64,000 nt of DNA, taken from Burkholderia sp. Nafp2/4-1b. GTDB taxonomy: Bacteria; Pseudomonadota; Gammaproteobacteria; Burkholderiales; Burkholderiaceae. The translations under genes were made by a program, and so were the position numbers. The stretch covers positions 186,001 through 250,000 of the forward strand of contig NZ_ML058597.1 in NCBI RefSeq assembly GCF_003635165.1, given 5' to 3'. Shown piece by piece: positions 16,710 to 29,550 of this stretch (positions within the stretch are counted from its first letter, which is position 1; each line of letters begins with the position of its first letter). The notes below the pieces were generated by a model. The model ran no database searches. It was not told the origin of the DNA and saw only the letters and a list, made by a program, of their open reading frames with translations.

Positions 16710-17609
16710 TCAGGCGGCGGCCGGCGCGTTCGCCGCGGCCGGCGTGCATTCGGCCTGGCGGCGCTGCCAGCGGCGCACGTGCGGCAGGTCGTCGTCGAGC
16801 CAGTACGCGTCATCGTCGGTGATCACCAGCAGTTCCTCGAATTTGGCGCCGACGCCGGCGAAGCCGAGATGCGGCTCGACGGCCCACAGGCCGGGCACCG
16901 GCGCGTGCTCGGAGCGGCGGTCGATCGACCACAGCGGCGACCAGCCCTGCTGCTTCGCCGCGCGGCCCTGGTCGAGCAGCAGGTTGCGCGTCGCGTTCAG
17001 CCCGAAGCGCGCGACGAAGCGCGGCTTCGACAGCTTGTGGATCTTCGCGACGCGATGTGCGAGCACCTTGAACGGATACGCCTTGTGGCGCGGTTCGACG
17101 CCCTGGCGGCGGCACAGCGCGTCGACTGCCTGCGCGACCTCGGCCATCGAGCGGCGCTCCTTCACGAGCCGCACGATCAGGTCGCGGTGGTCCATCAGGT
17201 CGTCCTGCAACTGTTCGAGGATCGGGTTGTGACCGAGGCAGTGCGCGTAGCCGACGTCCGCCACGATGCCGTCGAGCACGGGCGCGACGTCGAGGATCAC
17301 GGGCATGTCGGCTTCGAGCTGGCGGTTGCTCGGGAAGAACGCGAGGTTGAAGCCAGCCATGTGTTTGAGGCCGGAGAAGCCTTCGAACGCGGTGCGATCG
17401 CCGAACCACGCGAACGGCTTGTGCAGCCAGTCGTGCACGCCGTTGTCCTGCAGCCATTCGGTCAGGAGGCGCGCGGCTTCCTTCTCGGTGATGCCGGGGT
17501 AGAGCATTGCGCCGACGGTTTCGACGCAGCGGTACGCCAGCTGCTGCACCGCGCGGAATTGCGGCAGCTCGTCGAGGTGGACTTCCGGCAACGGGTGGTG
17601 GGCGGTCAT
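16710..17609 (-). CDS. M24 family metallopeptidase (Xaa-Pro aminopeptidase-like)
   Basis: This 299-residue pita-bread-fold protein has metal-ligand positions that can be read as Asp in VILDVAPVLDG and ADVGYAH, a following His-rich stretch, and the Glu pair in WAVEPHLG and KFEELLVITDD. Members include Xaa-Pro aminopeptidases and creatinases, and non-peptidase relatives are common. It is the first gene of the operon, 47 bp before the epoxide hydrolase/SDR fusion. The GGAGACGCC before ATG 17609 acts as ribosome site. Peptidase activity is uncertain. Confidence 0.87.
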   Translation of the reverse strand: MTAHHPLPEVHLDELPQFRAVQQLAYRCVETVGAMLYPGITEKEAARLLTEWLQDNGVHDWLHKPFAWFGDRTAFEGFSGLKHMAGFNLAFFPSNRQLEADMPVILDVAPVLDGIVADVGYAHCLGHNPILEQLQDDLMDHRDLIVRLVKERRSMAEVAQAVDALCRRQGVEPRHKAYPFKVLAHRVAKIHKLSKPRFVARFGLNATRNLLLDQGRAAKQQGWSPLWSIDRRSEHAPVPGLWAVEPHLGFAGVGAKFEELLVITDDDAYWLDDDLPHVRRWQRRQAECTPAAANAPAAA

Positions 17610-18120
17610 GAGGCGTCTCCATATGTCGGCCCGCGCTTGCGTCTCGGTGCGACGCGGGTCCTGTGCAAGGCTCGGGTGCCGATCCAGAATCCCATCCGCC
17701 GGTAATCCTTTGGGCAGATTATTCAGTCAGCATTTAATGTGCCATTGAGTGATGTAATCATCATAGCCGGTTCGACGCCGTGCGCCAGCCCCCGGAGGTG
17801 AGGGCTTCTCCTAATGAAGGGTCGAAATGGAGGGGAAGCTCTAGTTTCCGGGGCGCGGGGCCGGATGGCCGTCGTTGCGCACGCGTCTCGAGCGAGGAGA
17901 GCCGGCCCGGCAGCGGCCCGCGAAGGTCCGGCGCGGGCCCGGGATGTCGCGCCGAATCAACTCCCCGTCGCGTCGCGGCGCGACGCTGTCAAATTGCCGA
18001 AATATTTTCGTCACATCATTCGTCCCCGATTCGAAGCCGTTGCGGCCTCGCGGGACGGGTGTGCCGCGCGTCGCGCGGGGCAGCGCCCAAGCCGATTCGA
18101 CATTTCAACGGAGAGAGACC
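17610..18120. other. Divergent intergenic region (511 bp)
   Basis: This gap lies between the M24-led operon and the HAD phosphatase gene. The A+T-richer part at 17710-17770 probably carries the leftward promoter. Another A+T-rich patch at 17990-18010 may serve the phosphatase gene. No gene or clear operator seen. Confidence 0.4.
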
Positions 18121-19398
18121 ATGCAACGCCGCCAGTTCATGAACACCCTTGCCGCGGCGACCGCTGCGACGCCGCTGATGCTCAAGGCCGGCATCGCCGG
18201 CGCGAAGAGCGCGACCGCGCCGGACGCGCTGGACCCGGGCCGCTGGTCGTCGTTCAACGCCGCGCGCCTGCAGGCGGTGCTCGACCAGCATGGCGTCGCG
18301 AGCGCGCGCTACAACCCGAAGCGCCGCCCGTATGCGGTGTTCGACTGGGACAACACGTGCATCATGAACGACTGCGAAGAGGCGTTGCTGATGTACCAGA
18401 TCAACCATCTGCAGTACAAGCTGACGCCGGACGAGTTCGTCGCCGTGATGTGGAAGGACGTGCCGAAGGGCGCGTTCATGAAGGACTACACGACCGTCGA
18501 CGGCAAGCCGGTGACGATGGAGGACCTCGCCGCCGACGTCGAATCCGACTACCGCTGGCTGCATGCGAACTACAAGGGCTTCGCCGGCGACAAGAGCCTC
18601 GACGAGATTCGCGAGACCGACCAGTTCAAGGATTTTCGCGCGAAGCTGTACTTCATGTACGACGCGATCTGCGACACGCATCCGCTCGAAGTCGGCTACA
18701 AGTGGATCATCTACTTCTACAAGAACATGACGACCGCCGAGCTGCAGGCGATGGCGGAAGCGTCGAACAACTACGGGATCGGCGACGCGCTGCGCAAGGT
18801 CCGCTACGAAAGCCCGAAGGCGCTGCCGGGCAAGGCCGGCGTGGTGGCCGATACGCATTTCCACGGCATCCGCATTCACGAGGAAATCCGCGCGGTGATG
18901 CATACGCTGCGTGCGAACGGCATCGACGTGTACGTGAGCACCGCGTCGCTCGACGATGTCGTGCGCGTATTCGCAGGCAATCCGAACTATGGCTACGGCG
19001 TGCCGCCCGAGAACGTGATCGGCCTGCGGCTCGACATGCAGGACGGCAAGTACACGAGCACCTATCCGGCCGGCTGGCATTTCAACTGGGGGCCCGGCAA
19101 GACGGTGGGCATCCGCAACGTCCTCGCGTCGCAGAAGGGCTACGGCCCGCTGCTGGTGTTCGGCGACAGCGACGGCGACGCATGGATGCTGCGCGATTTC
19201 AAGGACACGGCGGCCGGCGTGATCGTCAACCGGATGAAGAAGGGCGAGATCGGCGCGGACAGCAAGCTCGCGGCCGAACAGATCGGCAACCCGGACGCGC
19301 GCTTCCTGCTGCAGGGTCGCGACGAGCACACGGGCCTGATGATCCCGGACGAGAAGTCGATCAAGTACGGCAAGGCCGAGCGCAAGCTGCTGGCCTGA
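18121..19398 (+). CDS. Exported HAD-superfamily phosphatase (phosphorylcholine phosphatase-like)
   Basis: This 425-residue protein starts MQRRQFMNTLAAATAATP, a twin-arginine (Tat) type signal. HAD motif I is FDWDNTC (Asp75, Asp77), motif II STAS lies near residue 280 and motif III/IV is GDSDGDAWML. The size, export signal and motifs resemble Pseudomonas phosphorylcholine phosphatase, which releases choline from phosphocholine in the periplasm. That substrate is an inference. A GAGAGAGACC tract precedes the ATG. The gene stands alone and converges with the slipin gene. Confidence 0.85.
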   Translation: MQRRQFMNTLAAATAATPLMLKAGIAGAKSATAPDALDPGRWSSFNAARLQAVLDQHGVASARYNPKRRPYAVFDWDNTCIMNDCEEALLMYQINHLQYKLTPDEFVAVMWKDVPKGAFMKDYTTVDGKPVTMEDLAADVESDYRWLHANYKGFAGDKSLDEIRETDQFKDFRAKLYFMYDAICDTHPLEVGYKWIIYFYKNMTTAELQAMAEASNNYGIGDALRKVRYESPKALPGKAGVVADTHFHGIRIHEEIRAVMHTLRANGIDVYVSTASLDDVVRVFAGNPNYGYGVPPENVIGLRLDMQDGKYTSTYPAGWHFNWGPGKTVGIRNVLASQKGYGPLLVFGDSDGDAWMLRDFKDTAAGVIVNRMKKGEIGADSKLAAEQIGNPDARFLLQGRDEHTGLMIPDEKSIKYGKAERKLLA

Positions 19399-19498
19399 CG
19401 CGGGCCGGGCGACGGGCGACGGCACCCGGCCGCCGCGGCCCCGCGCCCATCGGCCTCGGCCTCGGCCGGCGCCCCGTGCGGGCCGCCACGCGCGCGTC

Positions 19499-20272
19499 TC
19501 AATGCTCGCGCGGCGCCCCCAACCGTTCCAGCAACGCGCCCAGCAGATCGACCGGCAGCGGAAACACGATCGTCGAATTCTTGTCCGCCGCGATCGTCGT
19601 CAGCGTCTGCAGGTAGCGCAGCTGCATCGCCTGCGGCTGCTGCGCGAGCCGCTGCGCGGCCTGCAGCAGCTTCTCCGACGCCTGCAGCTCGCCTTCCGCG
19701 TGTATCACCTTCGCGCGCCGCTCGCGTTCGGCTTCGGCCTGCCGCGCGATCGCGCGGATCATCGTCTCGTTCAGGTCGACGTGCTTGATCTCGACGGTCG
19801 ATACCTTGATCCCCCATGCATCGGTCTGCGCGTCGAGCGTCTTCTGGATATCGGCGTTCAATTGCTCGCGCTCGGCCAGCAGCGCGTCGAGTTCGTGCTT
19901 GCCGAGCACCGCGCGCAGCGTCGTCTGCGCGAGCTGGCTGGTCGCCTCGACGTAGCGCGCGACCTGGATCACGGCCTTCTCCGGATCGACGACGCGGAAA
20001 TACACGACCGCATTGACCTTCACCGACACGTTGTCGCGCGTGATCACGTCCTGCGACGGCACGTCGAACACGACGGTGCGCAGGTCGATCCGCACGACCT
20101 GCTGCACGATCGGGATGATCAGCACGAGCCCCGGCCCCTTCACCTTCCAGAACCGGCCGAGCATGAACACGACGCCGCGCTCGTATTCGCGGAAGATGCG
20201 GATCGCCGACGCGGCGAGCACCACGACGAAAACGATCAGGACCCCGCTGAAACCGAACGTGTAACCGATCAT
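19499..20272 (-). CDS. Slipin / SPFH-domain membrane protein
   Basis: This 257-residue protein has one N-terminal membrane helix (about 8-24) and an SPFH/stomatin domain, with [20 protein letters not shown], the stretch [24 protein letters not shown] and a helical [14 protein letters not shown] region that drives oligomerisation. Slipins form rings in the membrane and are partners of NfeD proteases. The start codon overlaps the stop of the NfeD gene (ATGA, 20269-20272). GGAGA precedes ATG 20272, so the two are an operon pair. Confidence 0.94.
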   Translation of the reverse strand: MIGYTFGFSGVLIVFVVVLAASAIRIFREYERGVVFMLGRFWKVKGPGLVLIIPIVQQVVRIDLRTVVFDVPSQDVITRDNVSVKVNAVVYFRVVDPEKAVIQVARYVEATSQLAQTTLRAVLGKHELDALLAEREQLNADIQKTLDAQTDAWGIKVSTVEIKHVDLNETMIRAIARQAEAERERRAKVIHAEGELQASEKLLQAAQRLAQQPQAMQLRYLQTLTTIAADKNSTIVFPLPVDLLGALLERLGAPREH

Positions 20273-21834
20273 GAAGTTTCTCCTTGGTGGGGTTCGAGCG
20301 GCCGCGCGTCGTACAGCGGCGCGACGGTGAGCGTCAGTCCGTGCCGGCCGGTCACCCGCACGCGGCAGCCGGCGGCGAGCGGCTCGCTGCTCGCGACGCG
20401 CCAGCGTTCGCCGTGCACCAGCGCCCAGCCGGCCGCCGACGGCGCGGGGCCGGCGGAGCCGTGCGGCTGGTCCGGATGCAGGCCGTCGTCGAGCACTTCG
20501 CCGACACTGCCGAGCATCGCCTCGGCGCCCGTCACGACCGGCCGCCGCCGCGCGCGCAGCGCGACGCCCGACACGACGGCGACGAGCAGCCCGCCGCCGA
20601 CCGCAAGGCCCGCGATCACCGGCCACGGAATGCCGTAGCCGGGCACGTCGGTGTCGATCAGCATCAGCGCGCCGATCGTGAACGACACGATTCCGCCGAA
20701 ACCGAGCACGCCGAAGGTCGGCAGGAACGCCTCGGCGACGAGGCAGCCGAGCCCGAGCAGCACGAGCCCGAGGCCCGCATAGCTGATCGGCAGCAACTGC
20801 ATCGCGAACAGCCCGACCAGCAGGCAGATCGTGCCGGCCACGCCCGGCAGCACGAAGCCCGGGTTCGCGAATTCGAAGAACAGCCCGTAGATGCCGATCG
20901 TCAGCAGGATCAGCGCGACGTTGGGATCCGCGATGATCGACAGGAAGCGGCTGCGCCAGTCGGGCATGAGCACGACGAGCGGCGCGTGCGCGGTCGCGAG
21001 GCGCAGCGTGCCGGCGGTCGTCGTCACGCTGCGGCCGTCGAGCTGGCGCGCGAGATCGGCCGGATCCTGCGCGATCACATCGACGACATGCTGCGCCCGC
21101 GCCTCGTTCGCCGACAGGCTCACGGCTTCGCGCACCGCGCGCTCGGCCCAGTCGGCATTGCGGCCGCGCAACTGCGCGAGGCCGCGGATGTATGCGGCGG
21201 CGTCCTGAGTCGCCTTGCGGATTTCGGTCGATTGCGTGTCGTTCGGCAACTCGGCGGGTGTCGAGGGCGCGCCGGATGCGCCCGATGCACCGGCAGCGCC
21301 CGAGGTCCCGGCAGGCGAAGGCTTCGGCGTCCCCGGTGTACCCGGCGTCCCGCCGATCCCGAACTGCACCGGCGAAGCCGCACCGAGGTTGGTGCCGGGC
21401 GCCATCGCGGCGACGTGGCTCGCATAGACGATATAGGTGCCCGCACTCGCCGCCCGCGCGCCGCCGGGCGCGACGAACGCCGCCACGGGCACCGGCGAGC
21501 CGAGGATCGCCTTGATGATCTGCCGCATCGACGTGTCGAGGCCGCCGGGTGTATCGAGCTGCAGGATGGCGAGGGGCGCGTGCTCGTGGGCCGCGCGGTC
21601 GAGCGAGCGCACGATGAAGTCGGCGCTGGCCGGCCCGATCGCGCCGTTGACCGGAATCACGACCACCGGCGGCGCGGCGGCGGGCGCGGCGGGGCCCGGA
21701 GCGGCAACCGCCGCGCATACGACGAGCAGCGCCGCGAACAGCGCGGCGCGGGCGACCCGCGCGGAAAGCGGGTGACGGGGACGGCCGCCGGGCGAGACAG
21801 ACGCTGGCGGCGGCCCATGACGGTGAATGCGCAT
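20269..21834 (-). CDS. NfeD-family membrane serine protease
   Basis: This 521-residue protein has an N-terminal signal/anchor (about 27-45), a ClpP-like protease domain with Ser130 in [11 protein letters not shown] and the probable Lys207 in [14 protein letters not shown] (Ser-Lys dyad as in PH1510). Several membrane helices follow (about 320-440) with a C-terminal OB-fold NfeD domain. It cleaves stomatin-like partners in studied homologues. Between Ser and Lys lies an unusual Gly/Thr/Pro/Ala-rich insert (about 162-193, GTPGTPGTP and GASGASGAP units). It overlaps and precedes the slipin gene. Confidence 0.92.
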   Translation of the reverse strand: MRIHRHGPPPASVSPGGRPRHPLSARVARAALFAALLVVCAAVAAPGPAAPAAAPPVVVIPVNGAIGPASADFIVRSLDRAAHEHAPLAILQLDTPGGLDTSMRQIIKAILGSPVPVAAFVAPGGARAASAGTYIVYASHVAAMAPGTNLGAASPVQFGIGGTPGTPGTPKPSPAGTSGAAGASGASGAPSTPAELPNDTQSTEIRKATQDAAAYIRGLAQLRGRNADWAERAVREAVSLSANEARAQHVVDVIAQDPADLARQLDGRSVTTTAGTLRLATAHAPLVVLMPDWRSRFLSIIADPNVALILLTIGIYGLFFEFANPGFVLPGVAGTICLLVGLFAMQLLPISYAGLGLVLLGLGCLVAEAFLPTFGVLGFGGIVSFTIGALMLIDTDVPGYGIPWPVIAGLAVGGGLLVAVVSGVALRARRRPVVTGAEAMLGSVGEVLDDGLHPDQPHGSAGPAPSAAGWALVHGERWRVASSEPLAAGCRVRVTGRHGLTLTVAPLYDARPLEPHQGETS

Positions 21835-21955
21835 CGGGGCGTCCGGGCGGCGCGCGGGCGCGCGCCGTCCGGCCCGCGGAAAGGGCGTTGGCCCGATATT
21901 TGAAGATTAGGCGGTTTCGGCGGAAAGCGCGAAGGCGGGGCAGGAACGGCTGCGC

Positions 21956-24263
<2,308 letters not shown>

Positions 24264-24324
24264 GTCGCGGTGCGCGCCATCCGGAACCACGCAAATCAAC
24301 AAACCGGCAAGCGAAGCCGGCGAC

Positions 24325-24361
24325 CGAAGCAGGCAAACGAAGCAGGCAAACGAAGCAGGCA
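24325..24361. repeat. 13-bp tandem repeat between operon genes
   Basis: A 13-bp unit CGAAGCAGGCAAA is repeated about 2.8 times within the 225-bp gap between the acyl-CoA dehydrogenase and acyl-CoA synthetase genes. Looser GCGGCAAACGCGGCACG copies follow. No gene seen in the gap. Confidence 0.85.
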
Positions 24362-24488
24362 CGAGGGCAGCGCGGCAAACGCGGCACGCAACGACGTGAC
24401 CGTGCGCCGCGGCAACACGGAACCGGGCATGCGCTGCAGCACATGCGCCGGTTGACCGCTGGGCATGGAGACTGGACGGAGACGACAC

Positions 24489-26195
24489 ATGACGGTACAG
24501 GCATTCCTGGACGCACGCGACTTCCTGCTGCGCCATCGCACCGACTACGAAACCGCTTACCGCGATTTCGAATGGCCGGTGCTCGAGGCGTTCAACTGGG
24601 CGCTCGACTACTTCGACCCGATGGCGCGCGGCAACGACCAGCCCGCGCTATGGATCGTCGATGCGGCAACCGGTACGGGCGACCCGTATTCGTTCGCGCA
24701 GATGTCCGAGCGCTCGTCGCGGATCGCGAACTGGCTGCGCGGCATCGGCGTCGTGCGCGGCGACCGGATGCTGCTGATGCTGCCGAACCGTGTCGAGCTG
24801 TGGGACGCGATGCTCGCCGCGATGAAGCTCGGCGCGATCGTGCTGCCCGCCACCACGCAACTGTCGGCCGACGACGTGCGCGATCGCGTGCAGATCGGCG
24901 GCGCGACCTACGCGATCGTCGACGAAAACGAAACCGCGAAATTCGAGCAGGACGGCCTCGGCCTCAAGCAGAAGATCGTCGCCGGCGCGCCGCGCGAAGG
25001 CTGGCTCGCGATGAACGACGGCTACGCGGCGAGCGCCATATTCGAGCCGGACGCCGTCACGCACGCGAACGATCCGATGCTGCTGTACTTCACGTCGGGC
25101 ACGACGTCGAAGCCGAAGCTCGTCGAGCACACGCATCGCACCTACCCGGTCGGGCACCTGTCGACGATGTACTGGGTCGGCCTGCAGCCGGGCGACATCC
25201 ACTGGAACATCAGCTCGCCGGGTTGGGCGAAGCATGCGTGGAGCTGCTTCTTCGCGCCGTGGAATGCGCAGGCGTGCGTGTTCGCATTCAACTACGCGCG
25301 CTTCGAGCCGAAGGTCGTGCTCGACGCGCTCGTCAAATACCGGGTGACCACGCTGTGCGCGCCGCCGACCGTGTGGCGCATGCTCGTGCAGCAGCCGCTC
25401 GCGTCGTTCGACGTGAAGCTGCGCGAGATCGTCGGCGCGGGCGAGCCGCTGAATCCCGAGGTCATCGAGCGCGTGAAGAAGGCGTGGGGCATCACGATTC
25501 GCGACGGCTACGGCCAGACCGAGACGACCTGCCTGATCGGCAACTCGCCGGGGCAGCCGGTCGTCGCCGGCTCGATGGGCCGGCCGCTGCCCGGCTACCG
25601 GATCGCGCTGCTCGATCCGGACGGCGCGCCCGTCAGCGAAGGCGAAGTCGCGCTGCCGATCGGCGATGGCGCGACGCGCCCGGTCGGGCTGATGAAAGGC
25701 TATGCGAACAACCCCGACGCGACGGCCCACGCGATGCGCGACGGCCACTACCGCACGTCGGACATCGCGATGCGCGGCGACGACGGCTACTACGTGTACA
25801 TCGGCCGCGCGGACGACGTGTTCAAGTCGTCCGACTACCGGCTGAGCCCGTTCGAACTCGAAAGCGTGCTGATCGAGCATCCGGCGATCGCGGAAGCGGC
25901 CGTCGTGCCGAGCCCGGACCCGCTGCGGCTGTCGGTGCCGAAGACTTTCATCACGCTGCGCCAGGGCTACGAGGAAAGCCCGGCGCTCGCGCTGGAGATC
26001 TTCCGCTTCTCGCGCGAGAAGCTCGCGCCGTACAAGCGCATCCGCCGGCTGCAATTCGCGGAACTGCCGAAGACCATCTCGGGGAAGATCCGCCGCGTCG
26101 AGCTGCGCCGCCGCGAGATCGAGCGCGGCGACGATGCAACCACGCGAATGCCTGGCGAATACTGGGAAGAGGATTTCGCCAGCGAACTGAAATGA
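24489..26195 (+). CDS. Acyl-CoA synthetase (AMP-forming)
   Basis: This 568-residue adenylate-forming enzyme activates a carboxylic acid to its CoA thioester. ANL motifs are the P-loop [11 protein letters not shown], the GYGQTETT core motif, the YRTSDIA hinge area and the C-terminal catalytic-lysine motif [10 protein letters not shown]. It resembles acetyl/medium-chain type synthetases. Substrate is unknown; position between the acyl-CoA dehydrogenase and mmsA suggests a short branched acid such as isobutyrate (inference). GGAGACGACAC precedes ATG 24489. Confidence 0.92.
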   Translation: MTVQAFLDARDFLLRHRTDYETAYRDFEWPVLEAFNWALDYFDPMARGNDQPALWIVDAATGTGDPYSFAQMSERSSRIANWLRGIGVVRGDRMLLMLPNRVELWDAMLAAMKLGAIVLPATTQLSADDVRDRVQIGGATYAIVDENETAKFEQDGLGLKQKIVAGAPREGWLAMNDGYAASAIFEPDAVTHANDPMLLYFTSGTTSKPKLVEHTHRTYPVGHLSTMYWVGLQPGDIHWNISSPGWAKHAWSCFFAPWNAQACVFAFNYARFEPKVVLDALVKYRVTTLCAPPTVWRMLVQQPLASFDVKLREIVGAGEPLNPEVIERVKKAWGITIRDGYGQTETTCLIGNSPGQPVVAGSMGRPLPGYRIALLDPDGAPVSEGEVALPIGDGATRPVGLMKGYANNPDATAHAMRDGHYRTSDIAMRGDDGYYVYIGRADDVFKSSDYRLSPFELESVLIEHPAIAEAAVVPSPDPLRLSVPKTFITLRQGYEESPALALEIFRFSREKLAPYKRIRRLQFAELPKTISGKIRRVELRRREIERGDDATTRMPGEYWEEDFASELK

Positions 26196-26311
26196 CCGGT
26201 CGCGGGCCGTGTGCGCCACCTTTTCCGGCGCGCGCTCCGCAGCCTGTGACTGAACCGAACCGGCCGCGCGTGGCATCACGCCACGCGGCCCACTGCAAGG
26301 AGACTGCACTG

Positions 26312-27841
26312 ATGAACGCGAATCCGACGCCCCGTTCGGGGCAAGACGTGCCGACGGTCAAGCTGCTGATCGACGGCGCCTTCGTCGAGTCCACCACGAG
26401 CGAGTGGCGCGACATCGTCAACCCGGCGACGCAGCAGGTACTGGCGCGCGTGCCGTTCGCGACCGTTGCGGAAGTCGACGCGGCCGTGCAGGCCGCGCAC
26501 GCCGCATACGCAACGTGGAAGAACACGCCGATCGCCGCGCGCATGCGCATCATGCTGAAGTTCCAGGATCTCGTGCGCGCGAACCAGCAGCGCATCGCGA
26601 AGACGCTGACCGCCGAGCAGGGCAAGACGATTCCCGACGCGGAAGGCGACATCTTCCGCGGCCTCGAAGTCGTCGAACACGCCTGCTCGATCGGCACGCT
26701 GCAGCTCGGCGAATTCGCGGAGAACGTCGCGGGCGGCGTCGACACCTACACGCTGCGCCAGCCGCTCGGCGTGTGTGCCGGCATCACGCCGTTCAACTTC
26801 CCCGCGATGATTCCGCTGTGGATGTTCCCGATGGCGATCGTGTGCGGCAACACGTTCGTGCTGAAGCCGTCGGAGCAGGATCCGCTGTCGACGATGGAGC
26901 TCGTCGAACTGGCGATCGAAGCCGGCGTGCCGAAGGGCGTGCTGAACGTCGTGCACGGCGGCAAGGAAGTCGTCGATGCGATCTGCACGCATCCGCTCGT
27001 GAAGGCGATCTCGTTCGTCGGCTCGACCGCCGTCGGCACGCACGTGTACAACCTCGGCAGCCAGCACGGCAAGCGCGTGCAGTCGATGATGGGCGCGAAG
27101 AATCACGCGGTCGTGTTGCCCGACGCGCACCGCGAGCAGGCGGTCAACGCGCTGGTTGGCGCCGGCTTCGGCGCGGCCGGCCAGCGCTGCATGGCGACGT
27201 CGGTCGTCGTGCTCGTCGGCAAGGCCCGCGAATGGCTGCCGGACATCGTCGCGAAGGCCAAGACGCTGAAGGTCAACGCCGGCTCGGAAGCCGGCACCGA
27301 CGTCGGCCCGGTCGTGTCGCGCGGCGCGAAGGCGCGCATCCTGTCGCTGATCGACGCGGGCATCAAGGAAGGCGCGAAGCTCGAACTCGACGGCCGCGAC
27401 GTGAAGGTCGCCGGCTTCGACGAAGGCAACTTCATCGGGCCGACGATTTTCTCCGGCGTGACGCCCGACATGACGGTCTACACGCATGAAATCTTCGGGC
27501 CCGTGCTGGTCGTGATGGAAGTCGACACGCTCGACGAAGCGATCGCGCTGGTCAACGCGAACCCGATGGGCAACGGCGTGGGCATCTTCACGCAGAGCGG
27601 CGCGGCCGCGCGCAAGTTCCAGAGCGAGATCGACGTCGGCCAGGTCGGCATCAACATCCCGATTCCGGTGCCGGTACCGTTCTTCAGCTTCACCGGTTCG
27701 CGCGGCTCCAAGCTTGGCGATCTCGGCCCGTACGGCAAGCAGGTCGTGCAGTTCTATACGCAGACGAAGACGGTCACCGCGCGCTGGTTCGACGACGACA
27801 CGACGGCCGCCCCGGTGAACACGACGATCCGGCTGCATTGA
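26312..27841 (+). CDS. mmsA: CoA-acylating methylmalonate-semialdehyde dehydrogenase
   Basis: This 509-residue aldehyde dehydrogenase converts methylmalonate semialdehyde to propionyl-CoA and CO2 in valine degradation. It has NAD-binding stretch [25 protein letters not shown], and catalytic Cys293 in AGQRCMA. The motif MGAKNHAVV carries Asn where hydrolytic aldehyde dehydrogenases have the general-base Glu, which is the mark of the CoA-dependent MMSDH group. AAGGAGA lies before ATG 26312. mmsB follows after 18 bp. Confidence 0.96.
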   Translation: MNANPTPRSGQDVPTVKLLIDGAFVESTTSEWRDIVNPATQQVLARVPFATVAEVDAAVQAAHAAYATWKNTPIAARMRIMLKFQDLVRANQQRIAKTLTAEQGKTIPDAEGDIFRGLEVVEHACSIGTLQLGEFAENVAGGVDTYTLRQPLGVCAGITPFNFPAMIPLWMFPMAIVCGNTFVLKPSEQDPLSTMELVELAIEAGVPKGVLNVVHGGKEVVDAICTHPLVKAISFVGSTAVGTHVYNLGSQHGKRVQSMMGAKNHAVVLPDAHREQAVNALVGAGFGAAGQRCMATSVVVLVGKAREWLPDIVAKAKTLKVNAGSEAGTDVGPVVSRGAKARILSLIDAGIKEGAKLELDGRDVKVAGFDEGNFIGPTIFSGVTPDMTVYTHEIFGPVLVVMEVDTLDEAIALVNANPMGNGVGIFTQSGAAARKFQSEIDVGQVGINIPIPVPVPFFSFTGSRGSKLGDLGPYGKQVVQFYTQTKTVTARWFDDDTTAAPVNTTIRLH

Positions 27842-27859
27842 GCCGAGAAGGAGACGAAC

Positions 27860-28762
27860 ATGAAGATCGGTTTTATCGGACTGGGTCACATGGGTGCGCC
27901 GATGGCGCTGAACCTGCTGAAGGCCGGCCATGACGTGCATGCGTTCGACCTGAGCGCCGATGCATTGCGCGCGTTGCAGGACGCCGGCGCGCAGGTGGCC
28001 GCGTCGCCGCGCGATGCGGCGTCGGGCGCGACGTTCGTGATCACGATGCTGCCGGCCGCACCGCACGTGCGCTCGGTGCTCGCCGGCGAGAACGGCGTGC
28101 TGGCCGGTCTCGGCGCCGGCGCGACCGTGATCGATTCGAGCACGATCGACCCGGCGAGCGCGCAGGCATTCGGCGCGCTCGTGCGCGAGCACGGCGGTGC
28201 GTTCGTCGATGCGCCGGTGTCGGGCGGCACGGGCGGCGCGGCGGCCGGCACGCTGACCTTCATGGTCGGCGGCAGCGACGCGGATTTCGAGCGCGTGAAG
28301 CCGGTGCTCGCCGGGATGGGCAAGAACATCGTCCATTGCGGCGCGACGGGCATGGGGCAGGTCGCGAAGGTCTGCAACAACCTCGTGCTGGGCATCTCGA
28401 TGGCGGCCGTGTCGGAGGCGATGTCGCTCGGCGTCGCGCTCGGCATCGACCCGAAGGTGCTGGCCGGCATCGTCAACACGTCGACGGGCCGCTGCTGGAG
28501 CTCGGACACCTACAACCCGTATCCGGGCGTGATCGACACCGCGCCATCGTCGCGCGGCTACAGCGGCGGCTTCGGCACCGACCTGATGCTGAAGGATCTC
28601 GGCCTCGCGAACGACGCCGCGAAGCAGGCGCGCCAGCCCGTCTATCTCGGCGCGCTCGCGCAGCAGCTGTACCAGACGATGAGCAGCCGCGGCGACGGGC
28701 AACTCGATTTCTCGGCGGTGATCCGCCTGTACCAACCGGCCACGAAGAAGGACGCGTCATGA
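27860..28762 (+). CDS. mmsB: 3-Hydroxyisobutyrate dehydrogenase
   Basis: This 300-residue NAD-dependent enzyme oxidises 3-hydroxyisobutyrate to methylmalonate semialdehyde. It has the Rossmann start KIGFIGLGHMGAPMALNL, the family signature DAPVSGGTGGAAAGTL and the catalytic-lysine stretch GQVAKVCNNL. It lies 18 bp after mmsA (AAGGAG ribosome site) and its stop overlaps the start of the enoyl-CoA hydratase gene (ATGA at 28759-28762). The order mmsA-mmsB is that of known valine operons. Confidence 0.96.
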   Translation: MKIGFIGLGHMGAPMALNLLKAGHDVHAFDLSADALRALQDAGAQVAASPRDAASGATFVITMLPAAPHVRSVLAGENGVLAGLGAGATVIDSSTIDPASAQAFGALVREHGGAFVDAPVSGGTGGAAAGTLTFMVGGSDADFERVKPVLAGMGKNIVHCGATGMGQVAKVCNNLVLGISMAAVSEAMSLGVALGIDPKVLAGIVNTSTGRCWSSDTYNPYPGVIDTAPSSRGYSGGFGTDLMLKDLGLANDAAKQARQPVYLGALAQQLYQTMSSRGDGQLDFSAVIRLYQPATKKDAS

Positions 28763-29550
28763 TCGAACTGGACTACGTCGACGACGGCGAGATCGCGTGC
28801 GCGACGCTCAAGCGTCCGCCCGCGAACGCCTTTACCGCCGACGGGCTGCAGCAGCTGCAGGAAATCGTTGCTGCCCTGAACGCGAACCCGCGCGTGCGCG
28901 CGCTGGTGATCACCGGCGACGGCCCGAAGTTCTTCAGCGCGGGCGCCGATCTCAACACGTTCGCCGACGGCGACCGCGCGGTCGCGCGTGCGATGGCCGC
29001 GCGCTTCGGTGCGGCATTCGAGGCGCTGCATGATGCACGCGTCGTGACGATCGCGGCGATCAACGGCTATGCGATGGGCGGCGGGCTCGAATGCGCGCTC
29101 GCGTGCGACCTGCGGATCGCCGAGACGCACGCGCAGATGGCGCTGCCCGAGCCGTCGGTCGGCCTGCTGCCGTGCGGGCTCGGCACGCAGACGCTGCCCT
29201 GGCTCGTCGGCGAAGGCTGGGCGAAGAAGATCATCCTGGCCGGCACGCGTGTCGATGCCGCTACCGCGCTGCGAATCGGCCTCGTCGAGGACGTGGTCGA
29301 AAGCGGCAAAGCACGCGATGCGGCGCTGGCGCTCGCGCGCAACGTCGCGCGGCAGAGCCCGCACGCGGTTGCGTACAGCAAGGAGCTGATCGGCCTCGCG
29401 CGCCGCGGCGTGCCGCGCAGCGCGGCGCTCGCGGTCGAGCGCGAGCGTTTCGTCGACCTGTTCGACACGAACGATCCGCGCGAAGGCGTGGCCGCGTTTC
29501 TTGGCAAGCGCGCGCCGCAATGGCACACCGACGGGGAGTCGCAACGATGA
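28759..29550 (+). CDS. Enoyl-CoA hydratase/isomerase family protein
   Basis: This 263-residue crotonase-fold enzyme has the oxyanion-hole segments KFFSAGADLN and GYAMGGGLECALACD. The first acidic catalytic position is read in ALPEPSVGLLP. In the valine pathway it would hydrate methacrylyl-CoA to 3-hydroxyisobutyryl-CoA (inference from its operon partners). Its start overlaps mmsB and its stop overlaps the start of the hydrolase gene, so all three are translationally coupled. Confidence 0.91.
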   Translation: MIELDYVDDGEIACATLKRPPANAFTADGLQQLQEIVAALNANPRVRALVITGDGPKFFSAGADLNTFADGDRAVARAMAARFGAAFEALHDARVVTIAAINGYAMGGGLECALACDLRIAETHAQMALPEPSVGLLPCGLGTQTLPWLVGEGWAKKIILAGTRVDAATALRIGLVEDVVESGKARDAALALARNVARQSPHAVAYSKELIGLARRGVPRSAALAVERERFVDLFDTNDPREGVAAFLGKRAPQWHTDGESQR

